Source: a virus. From it: a stretch of 29,848 nt of DNA. Shown piece by piece: positions 1 through 8,085 of this stretch. The stretch is from positions 1 to 29,848 of IMG/VR virus record IMGVR_UViG_3300037584_005912; one strand, written 5' to 3'. Numbering within the stretch: position 1 is the first letter of the stretch; every line of letters starts with the position of its first letter. The position numbers were made by a program, and so were the translations under genes. Under the pieces are notes generated by a model. The model ran no database searches, had not been told where the DNA came from, and was given only the letters and a program-made list of their open reading frames with translations.

Positions 1-6
1 GAATAA

Positions 7-360
7 ATGCCAAAACAATATCTAAAAAGACCAAGAATTTTAAATAACGACATGTACTTTGATGTCTTCGAAGAAAGAGGTGTAAAGTTCTTAAGCATCT
101 CCACAACACAACCGTTTGATGGGTTGCAAAATTATAGCATTGAGGTTTTAGATACTATTTATTGGAGTCATGAACACAAGCTGTTTAACCTTGCTTATAA
201 GTATTATAACGATTATTCTTATTGGTGGGTCATAGCATTAGTCAACAAGAAACCAACAGACTCTCATTACAAAATTGGAGATGAAGTATACATTCCTAGG
301 AATCCTGTTGGATTGGCAGACCTTTTAGAAAGCGGGAGAAGTAATGTCTCGGGATATTGA
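7..360 (+). CDS. 53: gp53-like / LysM-like baseplate wedge protein
   Basis: This 117-residue protein resembles T4 gp53-type baseplate wedge subunits. Such proteins help build the wedge around the tail hub and carry a LysM-like fold. The signature is 'YKYYNDYSYWWVIALVN' near residues 65-82, matching the family pattern of a Tyr-rich helix followed by a WW-x-I-A-x-x-N turn. It is followed by 'GDEVYIP', the usual closing strand of this fold. The first bases of the window (gaataa) end in TAA directly before this ATG, so an upstream gene probably ends here. The gene overlaps the next large virion-type gene by 17 bases, which fits a structural operon. Family assignment is by motif recall, and a LysM-type tail assembly protein is the alternative. 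Confidence 0.72.
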   Translation: MPKQYLKRPRILNNDMYFDVFEERGVKFLSISTTQPFDGLQNYSIEVLDTIYWSHEHKLFNLAYKYYNDYSYWWVIALVNKKPTDSHYKIGDEVYIPRNPVGLADLLESGRSNVSGY

Positions 361-3300
361 AAGATTCGGCAATGTTGGAGATTTTAAAACATATATTGAT
401 AGTTTAGCTAAATCAATTACCACCCCCATCTTCAGTAATCTTGATAAATCAAATTATAAGATTACTGGAGATGGACCACTAAAATACGTATATGATAATA
501 CTAGTCGCCCTGCTAGCATAGGCCACCCTATGTTTTTGAAATACTTAGGCGACATAAACAGTATTACACCAGAAAGAACTCTTCATAATTCTAATACCTT
601 TAATTTTAAAACAAATTTAGAAACTATAATAGATGATGGTATTAGCAGTCACGAAGATTTTAAGGATCTAAAGGCTCCAGCAAAGGTAAAACTAAAAAAA
701 GCCTTTAAAGGTGCCGGTGTCGATTCTTTGTTTGCAAATAAAGTTATTAGACAAGAGATTTTTGGTATCAATTTTAACGCATCTGATACCAGTATTGTGT
801 ATTTTCTACTAGCAAAATATGAAGTAGAAACAAGAGCTAGCAATAAAAAACTAATAGCAGATGTTATATTTGAATCCTTGATACTTACAGTCTATGATAA
901 TGCAGAAGAAGGGGGCTTGGATTTAACTCCCGGTTTTTGGGACATGTTTAAAGACGAAGCCGAACTTCTTGCTGAGGCAGCAGCATCTGGGAATATAGAC
1001 ACGGTTGCTCGTATGGCGAGTGCTGTTGCTCAAAATCAAGTAGTGGGCGATGGGGAGTTGACAGCCGGAGAGTACCTCAATTATGTGCAATGTGCTTTAT
1101 TCGCAGATATATTTGCGGAGGGATACTCAATGACAAATTACCCAACGGATGTAACAGGAAGAAAACCGGGCGAATCTCATTACAATAGACGCGTGTTTCC
1201 GATAACCATTAATGGTTCTAAGGGACATAAGCCAAACGATTTTATGAATCACCTTTTATATCCGAATAGCGTCAAGTCAAAGTTTAGCAATTACGATGTT
1301 CTCAAAGCCGCAAATAAAGACGCTAATATAACAAAAAATCGCAAAAGTCTAACTAAAACACTAAGCTTTATTGATGTTGTAACTGATCCTGATAGCGGTG
1401 AAACTTTTCTCAATGAAACGATTGTTGATAAAATCCAAGGTTTCACCGGCGGAGGAAATGTAACGGCCGGCAGTGTTAAGCAATATTTTAGTGCCACTGG
1501 GACTGCTGCTACCCAGTACATAAAATCTTATGTAGAGTACACTAGAAGAAAACTAATACTTGTTAGAAATGGACAAATTACCAATGCTGATTTTAAAACG
1601 GAATTTGGATCCGATGTAGCGACCATAACAACAAAACTTAATAATATCCTTCAAGCAAGAGATCGAGGTATAATCAACCAAGGAAGAATTTCTGAAGATA
1701 GCCCAGAGCTTGTAAATTTAAGCATAAAATTTAATGGTACCAACCCTTCTATGGCAAGAAAAGATGTCGAAGTTAGCCTTCAAATAAAACTCACAGGTCT
1801 AGATATGATGGACACAGTTATAGCCGGCGACGTCGATGCGAAAGACTCATACACAATCGAATCACTAATTGAATTTCCATATGTCAACCGTAAACCAAGG
1901 GCCATACCAGTCAGGAACCACTATGACCCCATGAGAAACCGGTTGAGGTTGAAAGTATCTGCAGTTGGTAGTGGAAACAATAGTGATTTAATTATTGACC
2001 TAACAACAATAGATCATTCAATATCGCGAGATTCTGCTACTGGTTTTGTTACTCTAGACGTAAACTACAGAGGCTTTTTTAATTCAGTTTTTTCAATGCC
2101 ACTCATGGATTGTTTAGCAGATGACACCATGTTCAATGATAGAATAAACAGATCTAAGAATATTAAAACTAAGCTTAATAAATATTACGATAATCCGAAT
2201 GCAACAACTTTGGAAGCCGCCCGAGACGAACTAAGAACTGATCGGACACAACTGGAAGCTGAGACGGGAAATATTAGTGGCTTGACCATATTGGACAGGT
2301 TGATGGCCAAAAAACGTTTTTATGAATATTCAATATCCGACTCCACAATAGCTTCTTTTGAGGCAACAGGCTTTTTCGATTATGGATATGTAGCTGATCT
2401 AAAGGCTGCTGGTACAAATTTAATAACCATTTCGCCATCTTTGGTAACCACAAACTCAGCGACCGGTGCACCTGCTACTTCAACTCCAAAAGATATTCAT
2501 GACATGGCAATAAGTGGATCCGACGAGCCACCAGATCCGGCTAATCAATTAAGCGGATATTGCGTTTACTTAGGTGATGTTGTAGATGAATTTGCAGACG
2601 CTCTTTATACAAAGGCTTCAAGTGGGTATACTGTTTACCCCAACCATCTAAAAAAATCGATTTCTATCGAAAACATGTTTACCTTACTAAGCTCGATTGA
2701 AATGTTTAATCCCGTCGATGGCGACAAAAGAGCAATATTTAATTTAGCTCAAATTCCTATAGATATTGGATTTTTCTCTAGATGGTTTGATCAAACAGTT
2801 ACTAAAAAGGGTGTTTCTTTCTTACCTTTCCAACAAGCAGTCGGGTCTTTGATCGAAAGATTGATTAATAATACTTTATTTGAAGTCTGTCTGGGAGATG
2901 CGATGTATAATGAGAAACCTCCCATACTTAGGACCGGATTTTTTCATGATTGCCGTAAATGGGAAAATGTAAATCCAACGGCGACAAAACCAGTTTTCAA
3001 TAATCCTCTAGAGGAAGTTTTAATGAATAGTTCTTACATAAAAGAAATCAACAATGACTGGATTACCAAAAATTCAATTATTTTAAAAAGAGATGCTAGT
3101 TTTAAAGTAAGCCCTCCGAAAACTGTAGACGGTAATGCAATACCATCTAATGAAGGAACGGTTTATTTTGTTGCCTACATGCAAAGACCATCTTTTAATT
3201 TTCACAAAGTTGGAGATTCCGGACGTGGATTTGATGATACAACACCCGAAATACATTATGGTAGAAAGTTTACCAATGCAAATTTTTTAAGCAATGTAAC

Positions 3301-3961
3301 ATTTACAAAAACAACTCAGCCGTTCTTAAGAGAATCCAGATTTGCAAATAACTCGGGCATGACATTGCTTTCCAACTTTTACGACTTAGATTTTTCTTTT
3401 AGCTCAAACGGTGCCAACACTTTATTGTACCCCGGAACGGCGATTGATTTTTACCTGAGGGATTGGACCAGTGCTCAAAAGTGGAACCCGCACATTGGAG
3501 GCAAAATCCCCGGCAGCACCGCATACAGAACCCCATCTCCTGCTCAAAAACTAGGTTTTGGAGGTTACTATATCGTTTCATCAGTCGATTACAAACTAGG
3601 TCCTGTACCGGAAGATTTTGAAATAAAAGTTTCCACTAAATTTATAGGCACAGATGCATTAGATGGACTTGGCATTGAGTCAGATACTCCAGCGACAGTA
3701 GGAGGTGCTACGGTGGACACGGAGGAAACTGATGGCCTTGAAGAGGATATAGATGGCGATGGCTCTAGTAGTACACCGGCAAAGACAATGAAAGAAAAGT
3801 ACGATGATGGAGAATTATATGTTTTAAAAAATGAAGTTCCCACTCTATTGAATGCGGAAACGTTAGAAAGCGATGCACGGCCGGATATTCCGGTTCTCAC
3901 TAAAAACGCAGACGGGACATATACTCCGGCTGGTAGTGTGAAAAAGTCAGAGCTGGAGTAA
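344..3961 (+). CDS. Large virion structural protein, possibly baseplate/hub associated
   Basis: This is a 1205-residue protein of unrecognised family. It starts inside the end of the gp53-like gene with a GGGAGA ribosome site, so it is translationally coupled to a baseplate gene. It has few cysteines and many Asn, Thr and Ser residues, typical of beta-rich virion proteins. Near residues 1065-1110 the run 'GGYYIVSSVDYKLG' followed by 'EIKVSTKFIG' resembles the closing beta strands of phage hub/tail proteins (G-Y-x-V-x-x-V-x-H-K pattern). A long acidic tail follows, containing one DxDxDG loop ('DIDGDG'), which could bind calcium. The structural role is inferred from position, size and composition; no catalytic motif is visible. 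Confidence 0.6.
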   Translation: MSRDIERFGNVGDFKTYIDSLAKSITTPIFSNLDKSNYKITGDGPLKYVYDNTSRPASIGHPMFLKYLGDINSITPERTLHNSNTFNFKTNLETIIDDGISSHEDFKDLKAPAKVKLKKAFKGAGVDSLFANKVIRQEIFGINFNASDTSIVYFLLAKYEVETRASNKKLIADVIFESLILTVYDNAEEGGLDLTPGFWDMFKDEAELLAEAAASGNIDTVARMASAVAQNQVVGDGELTAGEYLNYVQCALFADIFAEGYSMTNYPTDVTGRKPGESHYNRRVFPITINGSKGHKPNDFMNHLLYPNSVKSKFSNYDVLKAANKDANITKNRKSLTKTLSFIDVVTDPDSGETFLNETIVDKIQGFTGGGNVTAGSVKQYFSATGTAATQYIKSYVEYTRRKLILVRNGQITNADFKTEFGSDVATITTKLNNILQARDRGIINQGRISEDSPELVNLSIKFNGTNPSMARKDVEVSLQIKLTGLDMMDTVIAGDVDAKDSYTIESLIEFPYVNRKPRAIPVRNHYDPMRNRLRLKVSAVGSGNNSDLIIDLTTIDHSISRDSATGFVTLDVNYRGFFNSVFSMPLMDCLADDTMFNDRINRSKNIKTKLNKYYDNPNATTLEAARDELRTDRTQLEAETGNISGLTILDRLMAKKRFYEYSISDSTIASFEATGFFDYGYVADLKAAGTNLITISPSLVTTNSATGAPATSTPKDIHDMAISGSDEPPDPANQLSGYCVYLGDVVDEFADALYTKASSGYTVYPNHLKKSISIENMFTLLSSIEMFNPVDGDKRAIFNLAQIPIDIGFFSRWFDQTVTKKGVSFLPFQQAVGSLIERLINNTLFEVCLGDAMYNEKPPILRTGFFHDCRKWENVNPTATKPVFNNPLEEVLMNSSYIKEINNDWITKNSIILKRDASFKVSPPKTVDGNAIPSNEGTVYFVAYMQRPSFNFHKVGDSGRGFDDTTPEIHYGRKFTNANFLSNVTFTKTTQPFLRESRFANNSGMTLLSNFYDLDFSFSSNGANTLLYPGTAIDFYLRDWTSAQKWNPHIGGKIPGSTAYRTPSPAQKLGFGGYYIVSSVDYKLGPVPEDFEIKVSTKFIGTDALDGLGIESDTPATVGGATVDTEETDGLEEDIDGDGSSSTPAKTMKEKYDDGELYVLKNEVPTLLNAETLESDARPDIPVLTKNADGTYTPAGSVKKSELE

Positions 3962-3968
3962 TTAATAT

Positions 3969-5222
3969 ATGGCTAGACAATTTAATTCTAGAAATTATAG
4001 TAGTACTTTGTATAGATACTTTATGCGTAACAAATATCAATCTTTAGCTCATCACAAGAATGGTGGGCTTGGAGACAAAGTGATAAACGATTTTCACTTC
4101 GTTGAACGTCTGCACTACGGGTGCATTGATCACGAAAACACATCTGTGGTACCAGACCAAAGATACCTTGTTGATATTAACGGCGGTAGAGTGTTTGATT
4201 TTGTTGCTGACTCGTTTGCTTTAATGCGTCTGAATATGGAACAAGCCTTACAAAGAAATCTGATTTCTCAGAGAGGATTTGAACTCGCCAATTTAAATAT
4301 AAAAATGTCATACGAAGATCCTAAGTTGAAATATGGAGAATACCTAGGCGATATTCTCCAATTATACAACGAAACACACATACCAATTGTACTTGGTAAT
4401 AATAGTATAGCATCTTATAATGACTATGTCAACCATTTTTTTAAATTTATTTTAAATCAACCAAAAGATGTTCCTATAACCATGACAAGATGGATGACAT
4501 CAAACAAATCTTCTATCTTAGACACAGGTTTAGGTATTATGCTGGAGGATATGGGCTACGATGATGACCAAACAAAAATAAATAACATCATTGACCATCC
4601 TTGCTTTGGATACTTTAAAAACATTAGTCTTAACATGGGGTTTTCAATATCTCACCAGAATCCTAATATTATTGTAGGTGACTTAAGCTCTCCTGCAACA
4701 GAAACAATAAGATATTCATATGGTTTATTTAATTTAAAAGATATATTTTCTAAAAGATATATAAAAACAAATACTATAGATATAAATATTCTATATGATA
4801 TTATTAATATATATTATAATAAATATGTTTTGAAAAACCCTCAAACGAGAATCGTAATGAGGAAATGTGGCAAGACAGTCTCAGAGTTTGTCCAAAGAGA
4901 AAACATTCAAACAGATATCAGACCCCACACTCCTCTGCAGGAGATATATTTCTACGCTCAAATTAGAAACCTAGAAGACGGCATGCCTTTTGACCCAGAC
5001 AGAATGGGGCACATCCATAGTAAAGCAAAATATCTTTTAAAAAATGTTGACAAACCCTCAGCAATAAGTTATATTGATAATATATTCCGTGATCAACTTT
5101 GGAATAAAAATGGTGGCTTCCATGATTTGAAAAGAAGAATATTTCAAAATTCTGGGACATCAACAGAGGCACAGCGACAACAGACTGGAGGAGGTCCGTC
5201 TAGCAGTGGCTCGTCATACTAG
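3969..5222 (+). CDS. Hypothetical protein, probable virion component
   Basis: This 417-residue protein begins 7 bases after the large structural gene and ends at the ribosome site of the polymerase gene. I do not recognise its family. It is rich in Asn, Ile, Tyr and Asp and has no signal peptide or membrane segment. It ends in a low-complexity tail of Gln, Gly and Ser ('GGGPSSSGSSY'), as seen in some virion or neck proteins. Its context, the last gene of the structural block before replication genes, favours a structural or assembly role. That is inference only. A promoter-like sequence for the downstream polymerase lies within its last 180 bases. Confidence 0.5.
   Translation: MARQFNSRNYSSTLYRYFMRNKYQSLAHHKNGGLGDKVINDFHFVERLHYGCIDHENTSVVPDQRYLVDINGGRVFDFVADSFALMRLNMEQALQRNLISQRGFELANLNIKMSYEDPKLKYGEYLGDILQLYNETHIPIVLGNNSIASYNDYVNHFFKFILNQPKDVPITMTRWMTSNKSSILDTGLGIMLEDMGYDDDQTKINNIIDHPCFGYFKNISLNMGFSISHQNPNIIVGDLSSPATETIRYSYGLFNLKDIFSKRYIKTNTIDINILYDIINIYYNKYVLKNPQTRIVMRKCGKTVSEFVQRENIQTDIRPHTPLQEIYFYAQIRNLEDGMPFDPDRMGHIHSKAKYLLKNVDKPSAISYIDNIFRDQLWNKNGGFHDLKRRIFQNSGTSTEAQRQQTGGGPSSSGSSY
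5047..5075 (+). promoter_or_regulatory. Candidate internal sigma-70 promoter upstream of polymerase
   Basis: TTGACA at 5047-5052 and TATATT at 5070-5075 are separated by exactly 17 bases, the same architecture as the intergenic promoters of this window. It lacks the TG of the extended -10 (the bases are AGT). It lies inside the preceding gene, about 155 bases before the polymerase ATG, which has no promoter of its own. Confidence 0.45.
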
Positions 5223-5230
5223 GAGGACAA

Positions 5231-6418
5231 ATGCTATTCCAATTAATGGACAACAAAACCGACTGTGCCGGTACATACCTTAGCGGTCAATTCGTCTGGG
5301 ATAAAATACCAGATGGAATATCAAAAACGTGGTCATACTCTGATCACTTGTATAGCAGAGACATCGAATACGCCAATTTGCTGGTGTCTGGTAAGTCGAT
5401 AGACGCTGTTTGCCCTGAGCACCTAAGGGAGCGATGGGATTTCGTTAAAAACCTCATGAAAGCCCATTTCAAAGCTTTCTCGGCATCCAAAATTAACCTT
5501 GATGACGTTTGTTTCTACGACGTTGTGCCGAGAAAACAACTTCAACATTATTTTGAAGCTCGTAACGACATTACACAGTGGGTATTTGATTCCGTAGAGC
5601 AACCTGATAACTATAATTTTTTAAAACGGATACAGGCAGCCACACGAGAACTAAAACAATATCCCGTTAACCTAAATTCATTTGCTGTCTACTGTTCATC
5701 GGCTGATGACCCGAAAGCAAAACATCTTTACGATCAATTCGGCGAAAGCACTCCATATGTTGACTATGACATTTTCGGAACTGTGACGGGTCGACTCACT
5801 ACAAAGAAATACTCTTTCCCAATCTTGAATCTTAAGACGGAACTGAAGAGACATGTTAGACCAAACAACAGTGTGTTTCTTGAACTTGACTTCAACGCTG
5901 CTGAAGTCCGAACAATGCTTGCACTGCAAGGCCACAAACAACCTGAGGAGGATATACATGAGTGGAATATCAAAAACGTTTTTAAAAAAGAACTTAGCCG
6001 AGACAAAGCTAAAACAAAATTATTTGCTTGGCTCTATAACCCCGACTCCCAAACAATACAATCAGATTTCTACGATCGGGACAACCTTAGAGAAAAATAT
6101 TATGATGGAGAAAAGGTTCAAACCCCTTTCGGTAGATCGATCCCTGCTCCCTTTCGCAAGGCACTCAACTACCTATTGCAATCAAGCTCCTCGGACAACA
6201 CCATGGACAGGTTTTGCGAAATTTCTAACTTTCTTAGGGCAACACGATCCCATGTTGCTTTCGTTGTTCATGATAGCGTTGTCATCGACCTACACAAAGA
6301 TGACAGGAGATTAATTCCTGAGTTGGTTGAGATGTTCGGCAATACTAAACTTGGAAAATTTAAAGTCAATTGCTCTCTCGGAAAAAACTTGGGTTCAATG
6401 AAAGAGTTTAAGTGGTGA
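5231..6418 (+). CDS. Family A DNA polymerase, polymerase domain only
   Basis: This 395-residue protein carries the family A (Pol I/T7-type) core. 'TGRLTTKKYSFPILNL' (186-201) is the TGRLSS...PNLQNIP segment. Motif A is 'LELDFNAAEVR' (217-227) with catalytic D220. Motif B has R257, K261, F265 and Y269 at the spacing of Pol I R754/K758/F762/Y766. Motif C is 'HDS' (347-349) with catalytic D348. The usual Glu after that Asp is replaced by Ser. There is no N-terminal 3'-5' exonuclease or 5' nuclease domain, and fingers and palm are compact compared with the roughly 600 residues of Klenow. Phe at the 762 position predicts discrimination against dideoxynucleotides. AGGAGG sits 5 bases before the ATG. 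It could be a repair or accessory polymerase, since a DnaE-like gene begins at 29718. Confidence 0.9.
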   Translation: MLFQLMDNKTDCAGTYLSGQFVWDKIPDGISKTWSYSDHLYSRDIEYANLLVSGKSIDAVCPEHLRERWDFVKNLMKAHFKAFSASKINLDDVCFYDVVPRKQLQHYFEARNDITQWVFDSVEQPDNYNFLKRIQAATRELKQYPVNLNSFAVYCSSADDPKAKHLYDQFGESTPYVDYDIFGTVTGRLTTKKYSFPILNLKTELKRHVRPNNSVFLELDFNAAEVRTMLALQGHKQPEEDIHEWNIKNVFKKELSRDKAKTKLFAWLYNPDSQTIQSDFYDRDNLREKYYDGEKVQTPFGRSIPAPFRKALNYLLQSSSSDNTMDRFCEISNFLRATRSHVAFVVHDSVVIDLHKDDRRLIPELVEMFGNTKLGKFKVNCSLGKNLGSMKEFKW

Positions 6419-6606
6419 GTAAATTCTCAGTAGGCGATCTTGTGCAAGTCGTTGATTCGGTTACTACTGGATTTGTTCAGGGAGAAATTGGCCTTGTAAC
6501 AAGTGTTGAAAGAATGAGATCAAATCATTATATTTATTGGGTTTTATTCGGAAAAGAAAAGAAAGACGTCCCCATGTGGGACATTGAAATAAAAAAAATA
6601 TCATGA
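6412..6606 (+). CDS. Small SH3/KOW-like protein (tandem copy 1)
   Basis: A 64-residue protein starting at GTG (6412 or 6415) over the stop codon of the polymerase gene, so it is translationally coupled. It has the pattern 'FSVGDLVQVVD...GEIGLVTSV', the first strands of a small SH3/KOW-like barrel. The same layout recurs in the next two genes and in three others in this window. Function is unknown. Such small barrels often bind nucleic acid or partner proteins, but nothing here identifies a ligand. Confidence 0.68.
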   Translation: MVSKFSVGDLVQVVDSVTTGFVQGEIGLVTSVERMRSNHYIYWVLFGKEKKDVPMWDIEIKKIS

Positions 6607-6833
6607 TTGAAGTTGGAGACCTCGTCGTTGTAATTTATCCTTACATGGATTGGGACTGGCAGAGATATAAGATAGGCGACATTGGAATCCTCATGGAAAT
6701 TAGAGAATACTCCAGTTACACTGTGGCTAAAGTCAGACTATTTAGAACTGACATAATTGAAAGCATACCTTTAGATTATATTGCCTTACTGGGAGATAAA
6801 AATGGAAGTGGGAGATCTGGTGATACTGATTAG
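6603..6833 (+). CDS. Small SH3/KOW-like protein (tandem copy 2)
   Basis: A 76-residue paralogue of its neighbours, starting with ATG that overlaps the preceding stop (ATGA). The core reads 'IEVGDLVVVIYP', then 'YKIGDIGILMEI', with a closing 'IPLDYIALL'. The final roughly 11 residues run over the start of the next gene in another frame and look unstructured. Function is unknown; tandem paralogy and coupling are seen directly. Confidence 0.68.
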   Translation: MIEVGDLVVVIYPYMDWDWQRYKIGDIGILMEIREYSSYTVAKVRLFRTDIIESIPLDYIALLGDKNGSGRSGDTD

Positions 6834-7008
6834 ATCGCCATTTGAAGAAAAAAATATTTTTGGATATGTCAATGGGGATGTGGGATTGGTTAAAAAAGTA
6901 ATTCGACACGAAAGTGTTTTCGAGACATGTCTTGTGATTTTATTTAAAGACTTTAAAGAGTACCACATACCAAGTACGTACATGAAAACAATGGAGAAAA
7001 AATGTTAA
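6802..7008 (+). CDS. Small SH3/KOW-like protein (tandem copy 3)
   Basis: A 68-residue protein. The ATG at 6802 is chosen over an upstream ATG at 6781 because GGGAGA lies 6 bases before it and because it aligns 'MEVGDLVILI' with 'IEVGDLVVVI' of copy 2. The second strand pair is 'VNGDVGLVKKVI'. It overlaps the end of copy 2 by 32 bases and the start of the FtsZ-like gene by 7. It completes a run of three diverged paralogues. Function is unknown. Confidence 0.66.
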   Translation: MEVGDLVILIRSPFEEKNIFGYVNGDVGLVKKVIRHESVFETCLVILFKDFKEYHIPSTYMKTMEKKC

Positions 7009-7805
7009 TGGTTGGTCTCGGCAATGCCGGCAAAAATATTGTAAAGCTGTTTAAGCCTCACACAAAAAATTATAAAATTATTGTTCTCGACGAAGATGAG
7101 GGGATACCTAAACAAGATTCTGTTGAGAAATATGATGAGCAACCAATCAAACTTACACAGAAGGGACTCAAATCTCACTCTGAAGCCATTCTATTTGTCT
7201 GTGGAGGTGGTAAGATAGCTGGAGCATCCTTACGTGTTCTACAGGCTCTGGAGAGCTTTAAAACAACAGTTGTTTATATCGTACCTGATCTTGAATTTGC
7301 ATCGACCAGAGAACAAAAGAGACATAGAGTCCACTTTGGGGTATTACAAGAGTACACCCGCTCAGGTAAGATAGATAAGATGGTTATTTTAGATAACAAA
7401 ACCCTGTTCACACATGCAGGCACAGGTACTGCGTTAAAATATTATGATAAAGTAAATTATTTTATTTATTCCACATTTCAGAATTTGTTATACTGTCAAC
7501 ATGTTGATCCTGACTTTGGCAAGTTGCATGAAAAAAAAGATATCTCTAGGATATCGACAATAGGAATGGGAAAATTAGATGGAGAAGAAAATCTGCTCTT
7601 TGAACTTGACAACATTACTGAAACATGCTATAATATTAATATAGATGAGGAAGACCTTGACAACGATGAAGGTATCATACCGAAATGTCAACAACTAGTT
7701 CGAGACAATAAAGAAAAAAATAGAGATACTTCATTTGCTATATGGAAATCTAGTGAAGGAAACCATTACTACTCTATCCACTCTACTCATTTTATTCAAG
7801 ACTAA
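7002..7805 (+). CDS. Divergent FtsZ/tubulin-superfamily protein
   Basis: This 267-residue protein reads like an FtsZ/tubulin GTPase domain. 'MVGLGNAGKNIV' (3-14) matches the T1 loop GxGGxGxN. 'VCGGGKIAGASL' (66-77) sits where GGGTGTG (T4 loop) belongs. 'VVYIVPDLEF...EQKRHRVHFGVLQE' (90-117) matches the strand and helix after T4. 'MVILDNKTL' (127-135) matches the IPND(K/R)LL segment. 'DPDFGKL' (169-175) aligns with the T7 loop NxDFxDV. The Thr residues of T4 are absent, and the second T7 acid is Lys, so nucleotide hydrolysis may be altered or lost. Phage tubulins (PhuZ, TubZ) place or partition DNA, and a similar role is an inference. The usual C-terminal domain is short. GGAG lies before the ATG at 7002. 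Confidence 0.62.
   Translation: MLMVGLGNAGKNIVKLFKPHTKNYKIIVLDEDEGIPKQDSVEKYDEQPIKLTQKGLKSHSEAILFVCGGGKIAGASLRVLQALESFKTTVVYIVPDLEFASTREQKRHRVHFGVLQEYTRSGKIDKMVILDNKTLFTHAGTGTALKYYDKVNYFIYSTFQNLLYCQHVDPDFGKLHEKKDISRISTIGMGKLDGEENLLFELDNITETCYNINIDEEDLDNDEGIIPKCQQLVRDNKEKNRDTSFAIWKSSEGNHYYSIHSTHFIQD
7606..7634 (+). promoter_or_regulatory. Internal consensus sigma-70 promoter
   Basis: TTGACA (7606-7611), a 17-base spacer, and TGC-TATAAT with the hexamer at 7629-7634: a full consensus match with extended -10, inside the FtsZ-like gene. It would transcribe the small gene at 7818 independently. Confidence 0.55.
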
Positions 7806-7817
7806 TACGGAGGAACA

Positions 7818-8036
7818 ATGATGGACTTAGACACCCTTAGGACACTTAAGAGAAACAAAAAGGAGCTTTTGATGGCGGAGGAGAGGATCCTCGAAGCCGT
7901 ATCCACTGATTACAAGAACGGGCACTTAACAGATCCAATTGTAACTGAAAAGATATTCGAAATATCAGAATTAATTGTAAAAGTGTCCGTCAAAATCGAA
8001 GAATGCCGAGAACAATTGAAAAAAAATAAAAAATAA
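7818..8036 (+). CDS. Small helical protein, hypothetical
   Basis: A 72-residue, highly charged protein (Lys/Glu rich) predicted as two long helices: 'LRTLKRNKKELLMAEERI' and the C-terminal 'SELIVKVSVKIEECREQLKK', with heptad-like hydrophobic spacing. It has GGAGG 5 bases before the start; a second Met follows immediately. Family is not recognised. A perfect internal promoter in the preceding gene could give it separate expression. The stop codon lies just before the promoter of the nuclease-like gene. Confidence 0.6.
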   Translation: MMDLDTLRTLKRNKKELLMAEERILEAVSTDYKNGHLTDPIVTEKIFEISELIVKVSVKIEECREQLKKNKK

Positions 8037-8037
8037 T

Positions 8038-8066
8038 TTGACAATCAACCTCTGATGTGTTATATT
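8038..8066 (+). promoter_or_regulatory. Sigma-70 promoter with extended -10
   Basis: TTGACA (8038-8043), 17-base spacer, TATATT (8061-8066) preceded by TGT. Predicted start near 8073, 13 bases before the ATG of the nuclease-like gene, with AGGAGG between. Confidence 0.85.
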
Positions 8067-8085
8067 ATTAATACTAGGAGGGCAA

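Noticed and set aside
5853-6314. 153-codon + strand frame inside the polymerase gene
   Set aside because: It lies over motifs A to C of the polymerase in another frame and has no ribosome site of its own.
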